64,000 nt of DNA, taken from Codonopsis lanceolata (lineage: Eukaryota > Streptophyta > Magnoliopsida > Asterales > Campanulaceae). The translations under genes and the position numbers were made by a program. Positions 10,471-22,463 of this stretch are shown in pieces (position 1 is the stretch's first letter; each line of letters starts with the position of its first letter). The notes under the pieces were generated by a model. The model was not told where the DNA came from. It made no database searches and worked only from the letters and a program-made list of their open reading frames with translations. The stretch spans positions 30,484,602 to 30,548,601 of the forward strand of contig CM028377.1 in assembly GCA_013146195.2 (NCBI GenBank). Reading direction: 5' to 3'.

Positions 10471-10820
10471 TATAGACACCCCAATTTCGTACCCCTGATA
10501 TGTGACTCTGACATGTGATATCAAGAACTGTTTAAAATTAACAAATGTCAAGTTACAGGAGTCAAAAATGTGAAAGGCAAAGCAGGATGCGCAAAACAAT
10601 AAAATGCGAGGGATGAAAGTGCCGAAAATGAAACTTAAACAGGGCCTTGGCGTGGTCAAAAGGCTGCATTGGCGCCGCGCCAAGACATGGTGTAGTCCGC
10701 GCCCCATGTGCTACAGTGCCTCTGAAAGTTAACGCATTGTACAAGCGACGAAGGCTGGAGTACCCGTTCATTCAGCGCGCTGAGGGATTTTTTAATCCCC
10801 GATGAGTCTCTTCGTCCACC

Positions 10821-10828
10821 TATAAATA
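10821..10828 (+). promoter_or_regulatory. NE LTR TATA box
   Basis: TATAAATA, about 350 bp into the LTR and about 140 bp downstream of the GC-rich palindrome; same position as in the 3' LTR (21001-21008). Confidence 0.7.
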
Positions 10829-11055
10829 GAGGTGCTGGGCTCCCTTCAGAGACACAAGATTGAGTCGCGAAGAAACTCTGAAAAATCTCTATGTCGTCCT
10901 AACGTTGAGATAGTAGCGAGAGAAGTGAGATAGGGAGTGTTTAGCCCATAGAGCTTCCAAACCCCGTCCAAACTCTGCCAAAACACAAATCCACCCGTTA
11001 AAAGTGATCCCTAGCCTTTTAGTTAGGTATCCACCCTACTTCCCCGGCCCAAAAT

Positions 11056-11220
11056 CCGTAAAGTAAGCCGTTACTTTGCCCGAGTAATAGGCTGAAAATC
11101 ATCCCAAATAAGTCGTTATTCCGCCCAACCAAAAAGGCCAAAACCATTCAGAATAAGCCATCATTCTGCCCGAGTGAACGATCCAAAATCATCCAGAATA
11201 AGCAGTCATTCTGCCCGAAT
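11056..11220 (+). repeat. NE LTR hairpin array, four units
   Basis: Four ~42-bp units: AAAGTAA/TTACTTT, AATAA/TTATT, CAGAAT/ATTCTG and CAGAAT/ATTCTG, each with a (G/A)(C/T)(C/A)(G/A)T-type loop and followed by (T/C)GCCC(G/A)A. Stems differ from those in the E1 LTR but still pair. Confidence 0.7.
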
Positions 11221-11221
11221 C

Positions 11222-11252
<31 letters not shown>

Positions 11253-12281
11253 AAGACTCCCCCTCCCTGAAGGACATAACGAGCACACCCCGCTCTAAAA
11301 GGTAATAGCCTTTAAGGGCGTTATTTTTTTATAAAGTCTTTCTTTAAATCTGGCCCAATGTAGCGAATATAAGACGTTGTGCTGCCCGGATTTAGTTAGG
11401 AAATATTATGTAAAAGAGCCATTATAATGACCAAATATTTTTAAATATATTTGTAATTATTGTAAGGAAATGGCTGCAAATCCGTAAATAATGTAGCCAC
11501 AGATGTATTTGCTTTTATTTTCCTGTCTTTAAATGATTTATTTATTTGCTAGATAAATATAACAAAAAGCATACTTTAGCCAAAAACCATTTTTGAGACC
11601 GAAAGGACGAGTTGGGTGCCTAGCACCTTCCCAACTCGTAACTTAGCCTCCGAACCCGTTTTACTATCTCTGGTTTTTTTTTTGGTTTTGCTTTATTTTT
11701 GCTTTAAAATAAAGATGGCGACTCTAAAACATTTTGGATCCAGTGGGACCCCGCAACACTCCTTTCCTGCACTTTTCCGTTTTCCCTTAAAAAAGGGAGA
11801 ATGAGAATGAAAGGGTGATGTATTCTCATATCTTGGTATCCCCTAAACAAGGGATAACTTGATGCGGGAAACCCAAAACTCCCATAGTGATCCGAAATAG
11901 GCCATAAGGCTATATATTTATAAAATCCATAGTGGGGGCGTCGCAACATCCTTTTTTGCACTTTTCTGTTTTCCCCTAAAAAAAGGAAAATGAGAATGAA
12001 AGGATGATGCATTCCCATATCCTGGTATCCCTAAACAAGGGATAACTTGATGTGGGAAACCCAAAAGTTCCCATATTTGATCAAAAATCCACTAAAGGCA
12101 ACCGATGTGCATTCCAACGCGCTATCTTAGACAACACTTCTCTCGTACTTTTAATTTCGTTCTCCCCTAAACAAGGGAGGATGGAATGAGAGCAGTGGTG
12201 TCCCGCATCCGCACGTACGCGCATCCCTATCCATGGACGCGCGGGGCGCGGGCGCGGGCGCACCATCCCGGGAACCCACAG

Positions 12282-12299
12282 TGGCGACTCCGGTGGGGA
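12282..12299 (+). promoter_or_regulatory. NE primer binding site (tRNA-Arg type)
   Basis: TGGCGACTCCGGTGGGGA matches the complement of plant tRNA-Arg(ACG) 3' end (TGGCGACTCCGCTGGGGA) with one mismatch. Confidence 0.88.
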
Positions 12300-13146
12300 G
12301 ATCGTTTTATTTTAAATAAAATGGAGGGCTAGACTCATAAAAACAAAACTTTTTTGTATTTCTTTGTTTTTGGCTAAAGTATATATGCTTGTTATCTTAA
12401 TTTATGCATTTGAATATTGCATTCCTACACATCCGTGTCAATATTTGTGGATATGATCCTCCATCTTGCAGCAGTTTCGTTCCGATAACTGTTACATGTA
12501 TATTTAAAAATATCCTTTTTAAAAAAAAAAGAAGCAAAAAAAAATTCGAAAAAAAAATAAACGAAAAAAAAAATATATGTCATATATATATATTTGCAAT
12601 AAAATTCCGGGCAGCACAATAAAAGAGCTGGGGCTTTATTTTTAATATTGCTTTATTTTCGGCCCTATATATATATATTTATTTTGTTATGTTTATTATT
12701 TTTATTCCGCTCAATTTGTACATATTTGCATTCATTCTGCCATTTTATTTTGGGGACATAGGACCAATTTTGTAATTAATAGGAATAGATAGATTCCCTG
12801 CTTTTCTTTCTATTTCTTAATGTGATGTGCTTGCTTGCTCGTGCTCAAACTAAAAAGCCGAGAAAATCCACACGTAACAGCGAGACAGTCCATATCTGTT
12901 TTTATTTTCTGTTTATACATCTAAAAATAAAACATAAACATATATAAAGATTTTACTGCTTTTTAGATACCGCACACACATGCACGCATATAGGTATATT
13001 CCGAACTGTTACCCTACACCATGACCAGCCTACCCCCTGCATAAGCCAACGTTAGAATGCATATAGATTCTCAGGACACTTCAATGACCGACCGGTTTTT
13101 GCATCTTTGAATCGTGGGTCAGCCCCCGTTAAAAAAAAAATTAAAA

Positions 13147-13195
<49 letters not shown>

Positions 13196-13746
13196 GAAAA
13201 AAATAAATGCGCAAGTAAAAAAAAAAATATCAGTAAAAAAAATGATGAAAAAATAGGTGCGCATAAAAAAAATATAAATACACAGGGACTGATTTATTAT
13301 TCTCTGATGCTCGACCTAGAACATTTCGAATGGTGGATCCTGGAAAGAGTATAGGCCCTTCGCCTGAGATCAGTCCGATCTTGGGGAGTTGAAAGGCAGG
13401 TGGAATACGTTGGTCCTATACTCTGGAGAAAGAATCCACTGTTCCAGGAAGAGTCCTGAGACCGTCAAAATAAAGCAAGTGCTTATCTGGTCAATTGTAG
13501 AAATAAAAAAAAATAAAATAAATACTAATAAAGGCATGCGGTACTCTTAGCCCAAAAAGCCTTCAGCCAACCTTTCTGATACCTCCCAAAACTCATTTTC
13601 CTTAGAAACCTGGCCCAAATTTTGAAAAGGCAGAGATAATACTGGCCGATTGATACGGAAAGCAGGCACATAGATCAGATCAGAAAATATCAGGGGAAGA
13701 TCAGAAAAAGGGCAGTATCAGTTCAGAAGGTACATATTTTAGCATA
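12300..13746 (+). other. NE untranslated leader
   Basis: AT-rich and non-coding; collinear with the E1 leader. Holds a TA dinucleotide microsatellite (about 13150-13192) and the conserved structured element at 13333-13439. Confidence 0.75.
13333..13439 (+). promoter_or_regulatory. Structured leader RNA element, NE copy
   Basis: GTGGAT (13333-13338) with ATCCAC (13434-13439) encloses AGAGTATAGG (13346-13355) with CCTATACTCT (13415-13424), a perfect 10-bp stem, longer than in E1. The inner GATC/GATC hairpin is kept but its outer pairs are weakened. Confidence 0.62.
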
Positions 13747-15278
13747 ATGGCAGCTGAAAGTGAGCAGTCCGCCATGGGTACAGATACAGGGGCTTCAGGG
13801 AACGCTCCGACTCGAGCTATGCTGCAATGGTTAGACCAAAATTTAAACACACATATTGATCGTATGATGAGTCAAATAGCAAGTCTTATGCAAGGTCCAA
13901 AGCCCAGTGGTGAGGTAATCTCTTCCCCTGCAGTCCCTCAAAAAGCATCAACCTCCCATGCTCCTCCAAACCCAATTTCTCAGCCAAACACCAACCCGCC
14001 AAATATTACCACTACCCCAAATCCATATCTAACCCCAAATCCATATCCAGCCCAAAATTCCTATCCAACCCAAAATCCTTATCCTGTCCAAAACCCAAAT
14101 CCTATCCAAAATCAAAATCCTTACCAGAACCCTTACCAAACGCCTCCTCAAAATCCTTACCAAATACCACAGCCAGAAATTAATCCAGCCTTTCCTAATC
14201 CTACCAGCATATACCCAAATCCAACTCCCCCTCCCACCAAAATGGAGACAGACATGGAGAACTTGAAAAGTATGATGCTTAAAGCTCAGAACAAAGAAAA
14301 GTTTTCTACGAAGGCATTAACGCTAAAACCTTCAGCCATACTACCCCTAAATTTCAAAATGCCCGACATAGAAAAATTTGATGGGACTGGATGCCCTATC
14401 TCTCACCTAAAATCTTACTCTACTGGTATGCAATCAAGAGGGGCTAGTTTCGAAGCCATGACCTCCAATTTTCACATTACCTTGATAGGGGCTGCTAAGC
14501 AATGGTTAATGATAGCACCATGGGCACTTGGGACCAAATAGCCGAAGGGTTCCTAGAAAGGTACAAAGACAATACCACCACTGAAAATAAACGGGAACTT
14601 GAGGCATGCACCCAAAAAGAAAATGAAACATTCGCAGAATTTACAGCCAGATGGAAGGATAAAGTCGCCCAGACTTTGGACAGACCTGATCCGGCTGAAT
14701 CATGAAGAATGTTCATCAAAAACCTCCAGCCCATTTACCTAGAACGCATGCGGTATCTCCCTTATAGAAAATTTAAAGAAATAGTGGAGATAGGAGTCCG
14801 TATTGATGAAGAAATACGTACGGGATCCCTAGAGATTGATGCACATACACCCCCAATTTCACTCTGTAACTCTGAATCAGATGAAGAATCTTCGGAAGAA
14901 GTCAACGTGGTCGAAAGAATTTCACCTGGTAAGTACAGTAATGTGCCATGGTCATATGAGACGGATAAATCTGCCAACTCTATTGAAGGGAGTGGTAATG
15001 CCAACAAGAACCTCATAGGACCCTACCGAGCAAAAAGAAGGCATTACGATGAACTGAATGCCCCAATGTCCCTGATTTTCCAAGGCTTAATGGCACAAGG
15101 GGTTTTGAAACCAATGGAAAATTACCGACCTCCACCAAAGCTATTAGACACGTGGGACCACTCTCAGTATTGCGAGTATCATCGCAGCAGTGGCCATCCC
15201 ACTGATAAGTGTTATAAGCTCAGAAGTGACATCCAAGATCTTATTGATGGCCAAATCATTGAGAAGCCTCACCCATGA
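13747..15278 (+). pseudogene. NE gag (one frameshift, one stop)
   Basis: The best preserved Gag in the window. It starts at ATG 13747 (MAAESEQSAMGTDTGASG), with an N-terminal helical segment, a Pro/Asn/Tyr/Gln repeat region (residues ~80-160, many QNPY/PNPY units) and a conserved capsid-like region (FDGTGCPISHLKSY near residue 213). A frameshift near 14505 and a TGA at 14703-14705 interrupt it. The last frame (14709-15278) has the zinc motif CEYHRSSGHPTDKC (CX2HX4HX4C). A stop follows exactly where E1 continues into protease. Gag would package RNA; pol must come from another element. Confidence 0.85.
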
Positions 15279-17404
15279 TTGTCTCTAGTAAAAAGTGGAA
15301 AATACCCTAGAATACCCTTGTATATACACCTCCAAAGACTCTTTGTACCTTTGAATGTCCTTTTGTCAAATAAGATCTCCAAGAAACAACTCTTTTCAAC
15401 TCAGCGTCAATTTTCATAAATTTTGGGATCCTTGTTGTTTTCTGGTACCACTAACAATTTTGCAGGGGCTGAAAAATAAAAAAATTTGACTATTATCATT
15501 TGCTCTCTTGAGAGGACTATCCAGAGGTACGTAATCACTACATCTCATTTAAAAAAAAAAAAAGATTAATTTTTTTTAAAAGAGAGTCTTCAAAAAAAAA
15601 AAAAAAAAAAAAAAAAGAGAGAGAAAGATTTTTCTATATGTTGTCTTTTGTTTCCCAAAACATGTAAAGACAGGAAATTCCCCCCCTCACCATTATTTTC
15701 AATTGCCATCACCAATTGATAAGTGCATCAGTCATTCTTGATTCAAAAAAAAAAATTCTAGCAAGTCCTACTTTGAGATGTCAAGGTCTACCACCTCAAA
15801 AAAAAAAAAAAGCAAAACAAAAAAAAAGCAAAAAGAAAAAACAAAAAAAAAAAAAGAAAAAAAATGATGAAAAAAGAAGAAGGACCGATAGGAAGCCAGA
15901 AAAGAAAAGAAAGTTGGAAAAACTGGGACAGCCAGGGAAGCAGAAAAGTCAAGCAACTCAGGGATGATACACAACAATTCAGGACTAGGGGCTTTCAAAC
16001 CCCAGAGGTATCTTCTTAGCCCATATTAATACCTACAGCTTATCCTTGCAGAGTATGCTCATTTGGTCTTAGTTATTTTGAAAGCCCAGCCGAGTCTTCA
16101 AACTGAGCCTTCCAAAAGTATATTCAAGCATGATAAAATTCTTGCTTTTCCTATATTTGCTTGTCGAGTCTTCTTCTTGATCTCTGAGCACCACATATCG
16201 CTGAAATATCTGTAAAAAAAAGAAGAAGATGAAGATAACGAGTCAACTCATGAAAAAACATGATAAGTCTACACGAGTTGATGATGAGTCATCAAGAAAA
16301 TATGGGCCCGAAAACTTTTAAGAACACAAGAAATCCAGAGCAGGCAGGTCGTCTTGACCAGAATCACCTTCGACCCATTGCGGCCGAGCTATTAAATGGT
16401 ACACTAAGGGCTTCCAACCATACACCCAACCTCTTCTAAATTCCTGAACAAATCCACCAATTTCCAAAGCCTAACCATCTCTAAAACCCAGTTTCTCAAA
16501 ACTGGGGCTGCTCCACCCTTATATATATCCACCAAGAGTAACAATCTTCTTTTATCCCAAGAGAGAGAAGACGAGTATCTCTTCAAGCACTCTCCCAATT
16601 TGCTCAGAGAGGTCAAAAAAAAGAGAAAAAAAAAGAAAATTTCCTCTCGCAAAAAAAAAAAATAGAGAAGAAAAGAAAGAAAAAAAGAGGGAGCCTTTCT
16701 TGAGCAATGTCCTCAAAAATTTTCTCTCCCAACAAAAGAAAAACATCAATCACTCTTGGACAACCCCACGACCCGCAACCAAAGCCAAAAGTCGACCTCC
16801 CAACCATGCCTACAACCAGGTCTGGAGACCAAATTCTCATCCAAACCCATGGCCCAAAATACCTTTGAGTAAGAGGCCAATCAGATCCTCAATCCTAAAG
16901 CTAAATCATCCTAAATGTTTGAACACTATACTCTAACCTAGTCACCACCTATAGCTCTGTTTCAATCGGATGCAACGTGATCTGGATCCAGGACATAACT
17001 CCTTGCTAAAGACACATAAAATTATCAAAAGATAAATGTTAAGTAGGGTCCATATAACCTGTGATACTCGACGATAAACTCTGGTTCATGACTCTTATTT
17101 TTGTCCATTAGAGTCATCCACTTTCTTTGAGCATACTCATTTTTGTCTCCCACAAAAGTTTATCCAAATCGAGTCTTTCTGGGGCTGTCCCCCGTTAATC
17201 TTTTTTAGAAACCTGCCCGTTTCATCTTACAAAATATGGCTCATCACGTCATCCTGGGGTTTGTCCCGCCAAACTCATTGGATACACAAAGGCTCATCAT
17301 CTCCAGAGGCAGCTGTCATTTCCATCTCTGCCTGAAGGAGTGAAAAGGCTACAAAGCCGTGATCCCTCAAGAATAAGCAGCTCATCCTCGCATGCACTGA
17401 AAGA
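15279..17404. other. Unrecognised 2.1-kb filler in place of pol
   Basis: No RT, RNase H, integrase or antisense-gene homology is visible. There are poly(A) tracts (15550-15620, 15800-15890), a TATATATA with a purine/CT-rich stretch downstream (16522-16700), and unique-looking sequence at 16750-17400. It may be captured foreign or cellular DNA; no long credible ORF supports a gene. Confidence 0.5.
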
Positions 17405-17470
17405 CTGGCTCCCTATAAGGTAAAAGCTCGCTAGGTTGAAAACCCGAAAGGGCGGCCAAGGCAAAAGTTA
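17405..17470 (+). repeat. Post-pol structured element, NE copy
   Basis: Same GGTT/AACC and CCC-GAAA-GGG core as at 1505 and 25225. It marks the point where NE again matches autonomous relatives. Confidence 0.7.
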
Positions 17471-17984
17471 GAGCACAAATAAAAACAAAAAAACAAAAAA
17501 ACAAAAAAAAAAGGAAAAGAAAAGAAAAAAAAATGGTTCCTCCGAGGCATTGATTAGTAGGGCTCACTAGTCTCGGTTGAATTCCTTTTTTGAATAATGC
17601 ACTAGTCAAAAGACTGAAAACTGACCCAACACATCATTCGTCTCCATTTCAAATATCAACTCCTATATACATAACCCTCCAAAGCGAACTAAAAGTCACA
17701 TCTCAAGCTCTTATATTACATTTCCATCACCTTGCCTTATCTTGTTTTAACATGTTTAAGAAACAGATGGTACACATGCACATTCAAAAGTTTTTTTTTA
17801 AAAAAAAAAAAAAGAGAAAGGGAAAATTTCATTCGCATACTTGCACCCTTTGCTTGCATCTTTCTACTGCATCGTATCAGTCTTCCGCCGCATCGGCCTA
17901 TGAATGTTCTGCCAGCATCTCGCCAAGGATCACCTCCCAAATATCCTCCACAGCATCATCAAAAGTTACAAAAAGTGAAGTCTA
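17471..17984. other. NE 3' UTR, unassigned
   Basis: A-rich and otherwise unique; I see no gene or repeat here. Confidence 0.4.
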
Positions 17985-18260
17985 TATCCCCAGCAGATCA
18001 GCCGGCAAATGGGGCAGAAAACCATAAAATCGGCAGTAGAGCAAAAGAAGAAATTTCCAGCCAAGGACGGAAATAGCAGCAAAAGAGAATTTTCCAGCTG
18101 AAGCCGGAAAATGTAACAGCAAGGAAGGAAATTTCCAGCTAAGGCCGGAAATTGCAGCAGCAAAAGGAAAAAAATTCCAACAAAAGCTGGAACTGCAACA
18201 AAAGAAAAATCCAGTGCAAAGAAGAAGAAAGCAAAAGTCCCAGGCAAAGCAACGATAAGA
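17985..18260 (+). repeat. Short imperfect repeats with CCAGC-AAG-CCGGAAA core
   Basis: Five to six ~33-bp units of the form 'aatttccagc(a/t)aagg(c)cggaaa-gcagcaaaa'. Comparable units occur in E0 at 56290-56400, so this is a conserved 3'-UTR module. Confidence 0.65.
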
Positions 18261-18289
18261 AAAGGTAGGCATTTTACCCCTTTTCTGTG

Positions 18290-18505
18290 CATTTGTGGAA
18301 GACTTTCCTAACGGGGCAGACAGCCCCGGGGCAAGGGAAAAGCTTTGTCCTCCAATGAAAGCTTCGTACCTGAGCAGACATTGAATTCCGAACATCAATC
18401 TCTATGCTGGAAAACTTTCTTTTAAGGGGCATACAACCCCGGATCAGAGGGAAAGGTCTTGTCCTCCGACGAAGGCAGCGTTCCTGAGGAGACATCTCAC
18501 GCATC
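18290..18505 (+). repeat. Two ~120-bp direct repeats with GGGGC/GCCCC stem
   Basis: Two copies of 'actttc-t(a)a-ggggca-ac-a-ccccggg-ca-agggaaag...ttgtcctcc-a-gaa', related to the ~155-bp repeats of E0 (56690-57000). Confidence 0.6.
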
Positions 18506-18604
18506 ACAGCAATTGATAATTACCTTTACAACACTCATTTGATAGAGCTTTACAACACTCGTTCATCTAGCATCACAACACATACATCGCGCCTTCTGTC
18601 CTTT

Positions 18605-20150
18605 TAGTAATGCGATGGATATCGCATTCAGCGTTGCGATGCAATGGATATTGCATCTGTCTTTCGAGTAATGCGATGGATATCGAATTCGGCGTTGCGA
18701 TGCAATGGATATTGCATCCGTCTTTCCGTGTTAATGCGATGGATATCGCATTCAGCGTTGCGATGCAATGGATATTGCATCCGTCCTTTTAGTAATGCGA
18801 CGGGTATCGCATTCAGCGTTGCGATGCAATGGATATTGCATCCGTCTTTCGAGTAATGTGATGGGTATCGCATTCAGCTTTGCGATGCAATGGATATTGC
18901 ATCCATTTTTCGAGTAATGCGATGGATATCACATCTAGAATTGTGATGCAATGGATATTGCATCTGTCTTTCCGTGTTAATGCGATGGGTATCGCATTCG
19001 GCGTTGCGATGCAATGGATATTGCATCCGTCCTTTTAGTAATGCGATGGATATCACATTCAGTGTTGCGATGCAATGGATATTGCATCCGTCTTTCGAGT
19101 AATGCGATGGATATCGCATTCAGCTTTGCGATGCAATGGATATTGCATCCGTCTTTCGAGTAATGCGATGGATATACCATCCAGTGTTGCGATGCAATGG
19201 ATATTGCATCCGTCTTTCCGTGTTAATGCGATGGATATCGCATTCAGTGTTACGATGCAATGGATATTGCGTCCGTCTTTCCGTGTTAATGCGATGGATA
19301 TCGCATTCGGTGTTGCGATGCAATGGATATTACATCTGTCCTTTTAGTAATGCGATGGATATCGCATTCAGCGTTGCGATCCATTGGATATTGCATCCGT
19401 CTTTCGAGTAATGCGATGGATATCACATTCAGCTTTGCGATGCAATGGATATTGCATCCGTCTTTCGAGTAATGCGATGGATATCGCATTCGGCGTTGCG
19501 ATGCAATGGATATTGCATCCCTCTTTCGAGTAATGCGATGGATATCGCATTCAGCTTTGCGATGCAATGGATATTGCATCCGTCTTTCGAGTAATGCGAT
19601 TGATATTGCATTCAGCGTTGCGATGCAATGGATATTGCATCCGTCTTTCGAGTAATGCGATTGATATCGCATTCAGCATTGCGATGCAATGGATATTGCA
19701 TCCGTCTTTCTGGTAATGCGATGGATATCGTATTCAGCGTTGCGATGCAATTGATATTGCATTTGTTTTCTCTGTTAATGCGATGGATATTACATTAAGT
19801 TTTGTCGACGCAATGGATATTGCGTTTTATGTTGCGATGCAATGGATATTGCATCTGTTTTCTCTGTTAATGGAATGGATATTGCATTAAGTTGCGTCGA
19901 CGCAATGATTATTGCGTTTTGTGTTGCGATGCAATGGATATTGTTTCTGTTTTCTCCGTTAATGCAATGGATATTGCATTATGTTTTGTGTAGACGCAAT
20001 GGATATTGCGTTTAGTGTTGCGATGCAATGAATATTGCATATGTTTTCTCCATTAATGCAATAGATATTGCATTAAGTTTGTGTCGACGCAATGGATATT
20101 GCGTTTTGTGTTGCGATGCAATGGGTATTGCATTTTGATATGCGCTATTT
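18605..20150. repeat. 61-bp tandem repeat array, ~25 units, two hairpins per unit
   Basis: Units of 61-64 bp. Each holds two inverted repeats around GGAT: GATGCAAT/ATTGCATC and AATGCGAT/ATCGCATT. Late units change to ACGCAAT/ATTGCGT, keeping pairing. Tandem repeats in the 3' UTR are a known Tat-lineage trait and can seed satellite DNA. All overlapping reading frames are a by-product of the repeat. Confidence 0.93.
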
Positions 20151-20204
20151 TCACTAGGTTGTAATGGATATTAGAACTATCTTTCCGCATAACACTTGTC
20201 TGGA

Positions 20205-20650
20205 TTGCAGCACTTGATCCCCAGCAGAGGTGAACTACGTTTGGTCTGATTCTTTGGATAAGGATACATAGGCAGCCTATTTCGGTAGACACGACCATCA
20301 AAGCACTTGTTTGTTACTATTGCAGCATGCTTGTTCTGGCTAGGCCTGAACTACGTTTGGTCTGATTTCCTTTATTAAGGAATACGTAGGCAGCCTACAC
20401 TAGTAGGTCCGACCATCAGAGCACTTAATTTACATATCTGCTTAAAAACTACGATAACCTGTTATAACCAACTAAATATGTCTAGGTTATGGAGTTTGGT
20501 TAGCATGATAAACTGTTGCATTATAACTGTTACCTATTGCATTTCTCTCCCATTTTAATTGAACGAAATTGGAGAGTCTAATGTTTATCAACGATGTTCG
20601 TCTACTCATTAAGCCTCGGGTTACCCGTAGACTCCATCATTAAGGGGCTC
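20205..20650 (+). promoter_or_regulatory. Conserved pre-LTR block with stem-loop and polypurine tract (NE)
   Basis: Two ~115-bp copies of a block 'aactacgtttggtctgatt...taggcagccta...gaccatca-agcactt' are followed by an AT-rich part and a stem-loop: AACGATG 20590-20596, TCTAC 20601-20605, GGGTTACCC, GTAGA 20627-20631, CATCATT 20635-20641. AAGGGGCTC then precedes the 3' LTR as polypurine tract. Conserved in E1 and E0. Confidence 0.75.
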
Positions 20651-22463
20651 TGTAGACACCCCAATTTCGTACCCTTGATATGTGACTCTGACATGTGATA
20701 TCAAGAACTATTTAAAATTAACAAATGTCAAGTTACAGGAGTCAAAAATGCGAAAGACAAAGCAGGATGCGCAAAATAGTAAAATGCAAGGGGTGAAAAT
20801 GCCGAAAATGAAACTTGAATAGGGCCTTGGCGCGGCCAAAAGGTTGCATTGGCGCCGCGCCAAGACATGGTGTAGTCCACGCCCCATGTGCTACAGTGCC
20901 TCTGAAAGTTAACACATTGTACAAGCGACGAAGGCTGGAGTACCCGTTCATTCAGCGCGCTGAGGGATTTTTTAATCCCAGATGAGTCCCTTCGTCCACC
21001 TATAAATAGATGTGCTGGGCTCCCTTCAGAGACACAAAATTGAGTCGCGAAGAAACTCTGAAAAATCTCTGCGTCGTCCTAACGCTGAGGTAGTAGCGAG
21101 AGAAGTGAGATAGGGAGTGTTTAGCCCATAGAGCTTCCAAACCCCGTCCAAACTCCGCCAAAACACAAATCCACCGGTTAAAAGTGATCCCTAGCCTTTT
21201 AGTTAGGTATCCACCCTACTTCCCCGGCCCAAAATCCGTAAAGTAAGCCGTTACTCTGCCCGAGTAATAGGCTGAAAATCATCCCAAATAAGCCGTTATT
21301 CCGTCCAACCAAAAAGGCCAAAACCATTCAGAATAAGCCATCATTCTGCCCGAGTGAACGAGCCAAAATCATCCAGAATAAGCATTCATTATGCCCGAAT
21401 CACAACAACAACAACAACAACACAAAAACAAAAAAATGACTCCCTCTCCCTGAAGGACAGAGCGAGCACACCCCGCTCTAAAAGGTAATAGCCTTTAAGG
21501 GCGTTATTTTTTTATAAAGTCTTTCTTTAAATCCGACCCAATGTAGCGAATATAATCCATTGTGCTACCCGGATTTAGTTAGGAAATATTATGTAAAAGA
21601 GCCATTATAATGGCCAAATATTTTTAAATATATTTGTAATTATTGTAAGGAAATGGCTGCAAGTCCGTAAATAATGTAGCCACGAATGTATTTGTTTTTA
21701 TTTTCCTGTCTTTAAATGTTTTATTTATTTGCTAGATAAATATAACAAAACACATACTTTAGCCAAAAACCATTTTTGAGACCGAAAGGGCGAGTTAGGT
21801 GCCTAGCACCTTCCCAACTCGTAACTTAGTCTCCGAACCCGTTTTATAATCTATGGGTTTTTTTTTTTTTTTGGTTTTGCTTTATTTTTGTCTTAAAATA
21901 AAGATGACGACTCTAAAACATTTTGGATCCAGTGGGGCCTCACAACACTCCTTTCCTGCACTTTTCCGTTTTCCCCTAAAAAAGGTTGAATGAGAATGAA
22001 AGGGTGATGTATTCCCATATCCTAGTATCCCCTAAACAAGGGATAACTTGATGCGGGAAACCCAAAGCTCTCACAGTGATCCGAAATAGGCCATAAGGCT
22101 ATATGTTTATAAAATCCATAGTGGGGGCGTCGCAACATCCTTTTTTGCACTTTTCCATTTTTCCCTAAAAAAGGGAAAATGAGAATGAAAGGGTGATGCA
22201 TTCCCATATCATGGTATCCCCTAAACAAGGGATAACTTGATGTGGGAAACCTAAAAGTTCCCATATTTGATCAAAATCCACTAAAGGCAACCGAGGCACA
22301 TTCCAACGCGCTATCTTACACAGCACTCCTCTCGTACTTTTAATTTCGTTCTCCCCTAAACAAGGGAGAATGGAATGAGAGCAGTGGTGTCCCGCATCCG
22401 CACGTACACACACCCCTATCCAAGGGCGCGCGGGGCGCGTGCGCACCATCCCGGGAACCCACA
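20651..22463 (+). mobile_element. NE 3' LTR
   Basis: 1813 bp, TGTAGACACC...AACCCACA, followed by the GAACC duplication. It has the same palindrome (20849-20863), TATA (21001-21008) and hairpin array (21237-21400) as the 5' LTR. Confidence 0.93.

Larger units (their letters stand above)
10471..12280 (+). mobile_element. NE 5' LTR
   Basis: 1810 bp, TATAGACACC...AACCCACA. Contains the perfect 15-bp palindrome TTGGCGCCGCGCCAA (10669-10683), a TATA box at 10821-10828, the hairpin array (11056-11220), a CAA microsatellite (11221-11251) and two copies of the ~190-bp internal repeat. Confidence 0.93.
10471..22463 (+). mobile_element. NE: gag-only Tat-derived LTR element nested in E1 RT
   Basis: A 12-kb element with matched LTRs, primer site, structured leader and gag, but no protease, RT, RNase H or integrase and none of the antisense genes. 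About 2.1 kb of unrecognised sequence replaces pol. It fits the published idea of TR-GAG elements (terminal-repeat elements with only gag), which depend on pol from relatives. LTRs are roughly 93% identical by eye over the first 190 bp, with differences mostly transitions. Confidence 0.9.

Noticed and set aside
13150..13192. TA run as regulatory or TATA element
   Set aside because: A plain dinucleotide microsatellite; a similar one occurs in an unrelated place at 29969-30012.
15716..15998. Lys-rich ORF on + and Phe-rich ORF on - strand
   Set aside because: Produced by poly(A) tracts; no conserved block or homolog in the other elements.
16404..16936. Possible host gene with TATA box and CT-rich leader
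   Set aside because: No ORF with conserved content; kept only as unexplained filler.
18605..20150. CRISPR-like array or protein-coding repeats
   Set aside because: Units are contiguous without unique spacers, the DNA is plant, and the open frames on both strands simply follow the repeat.
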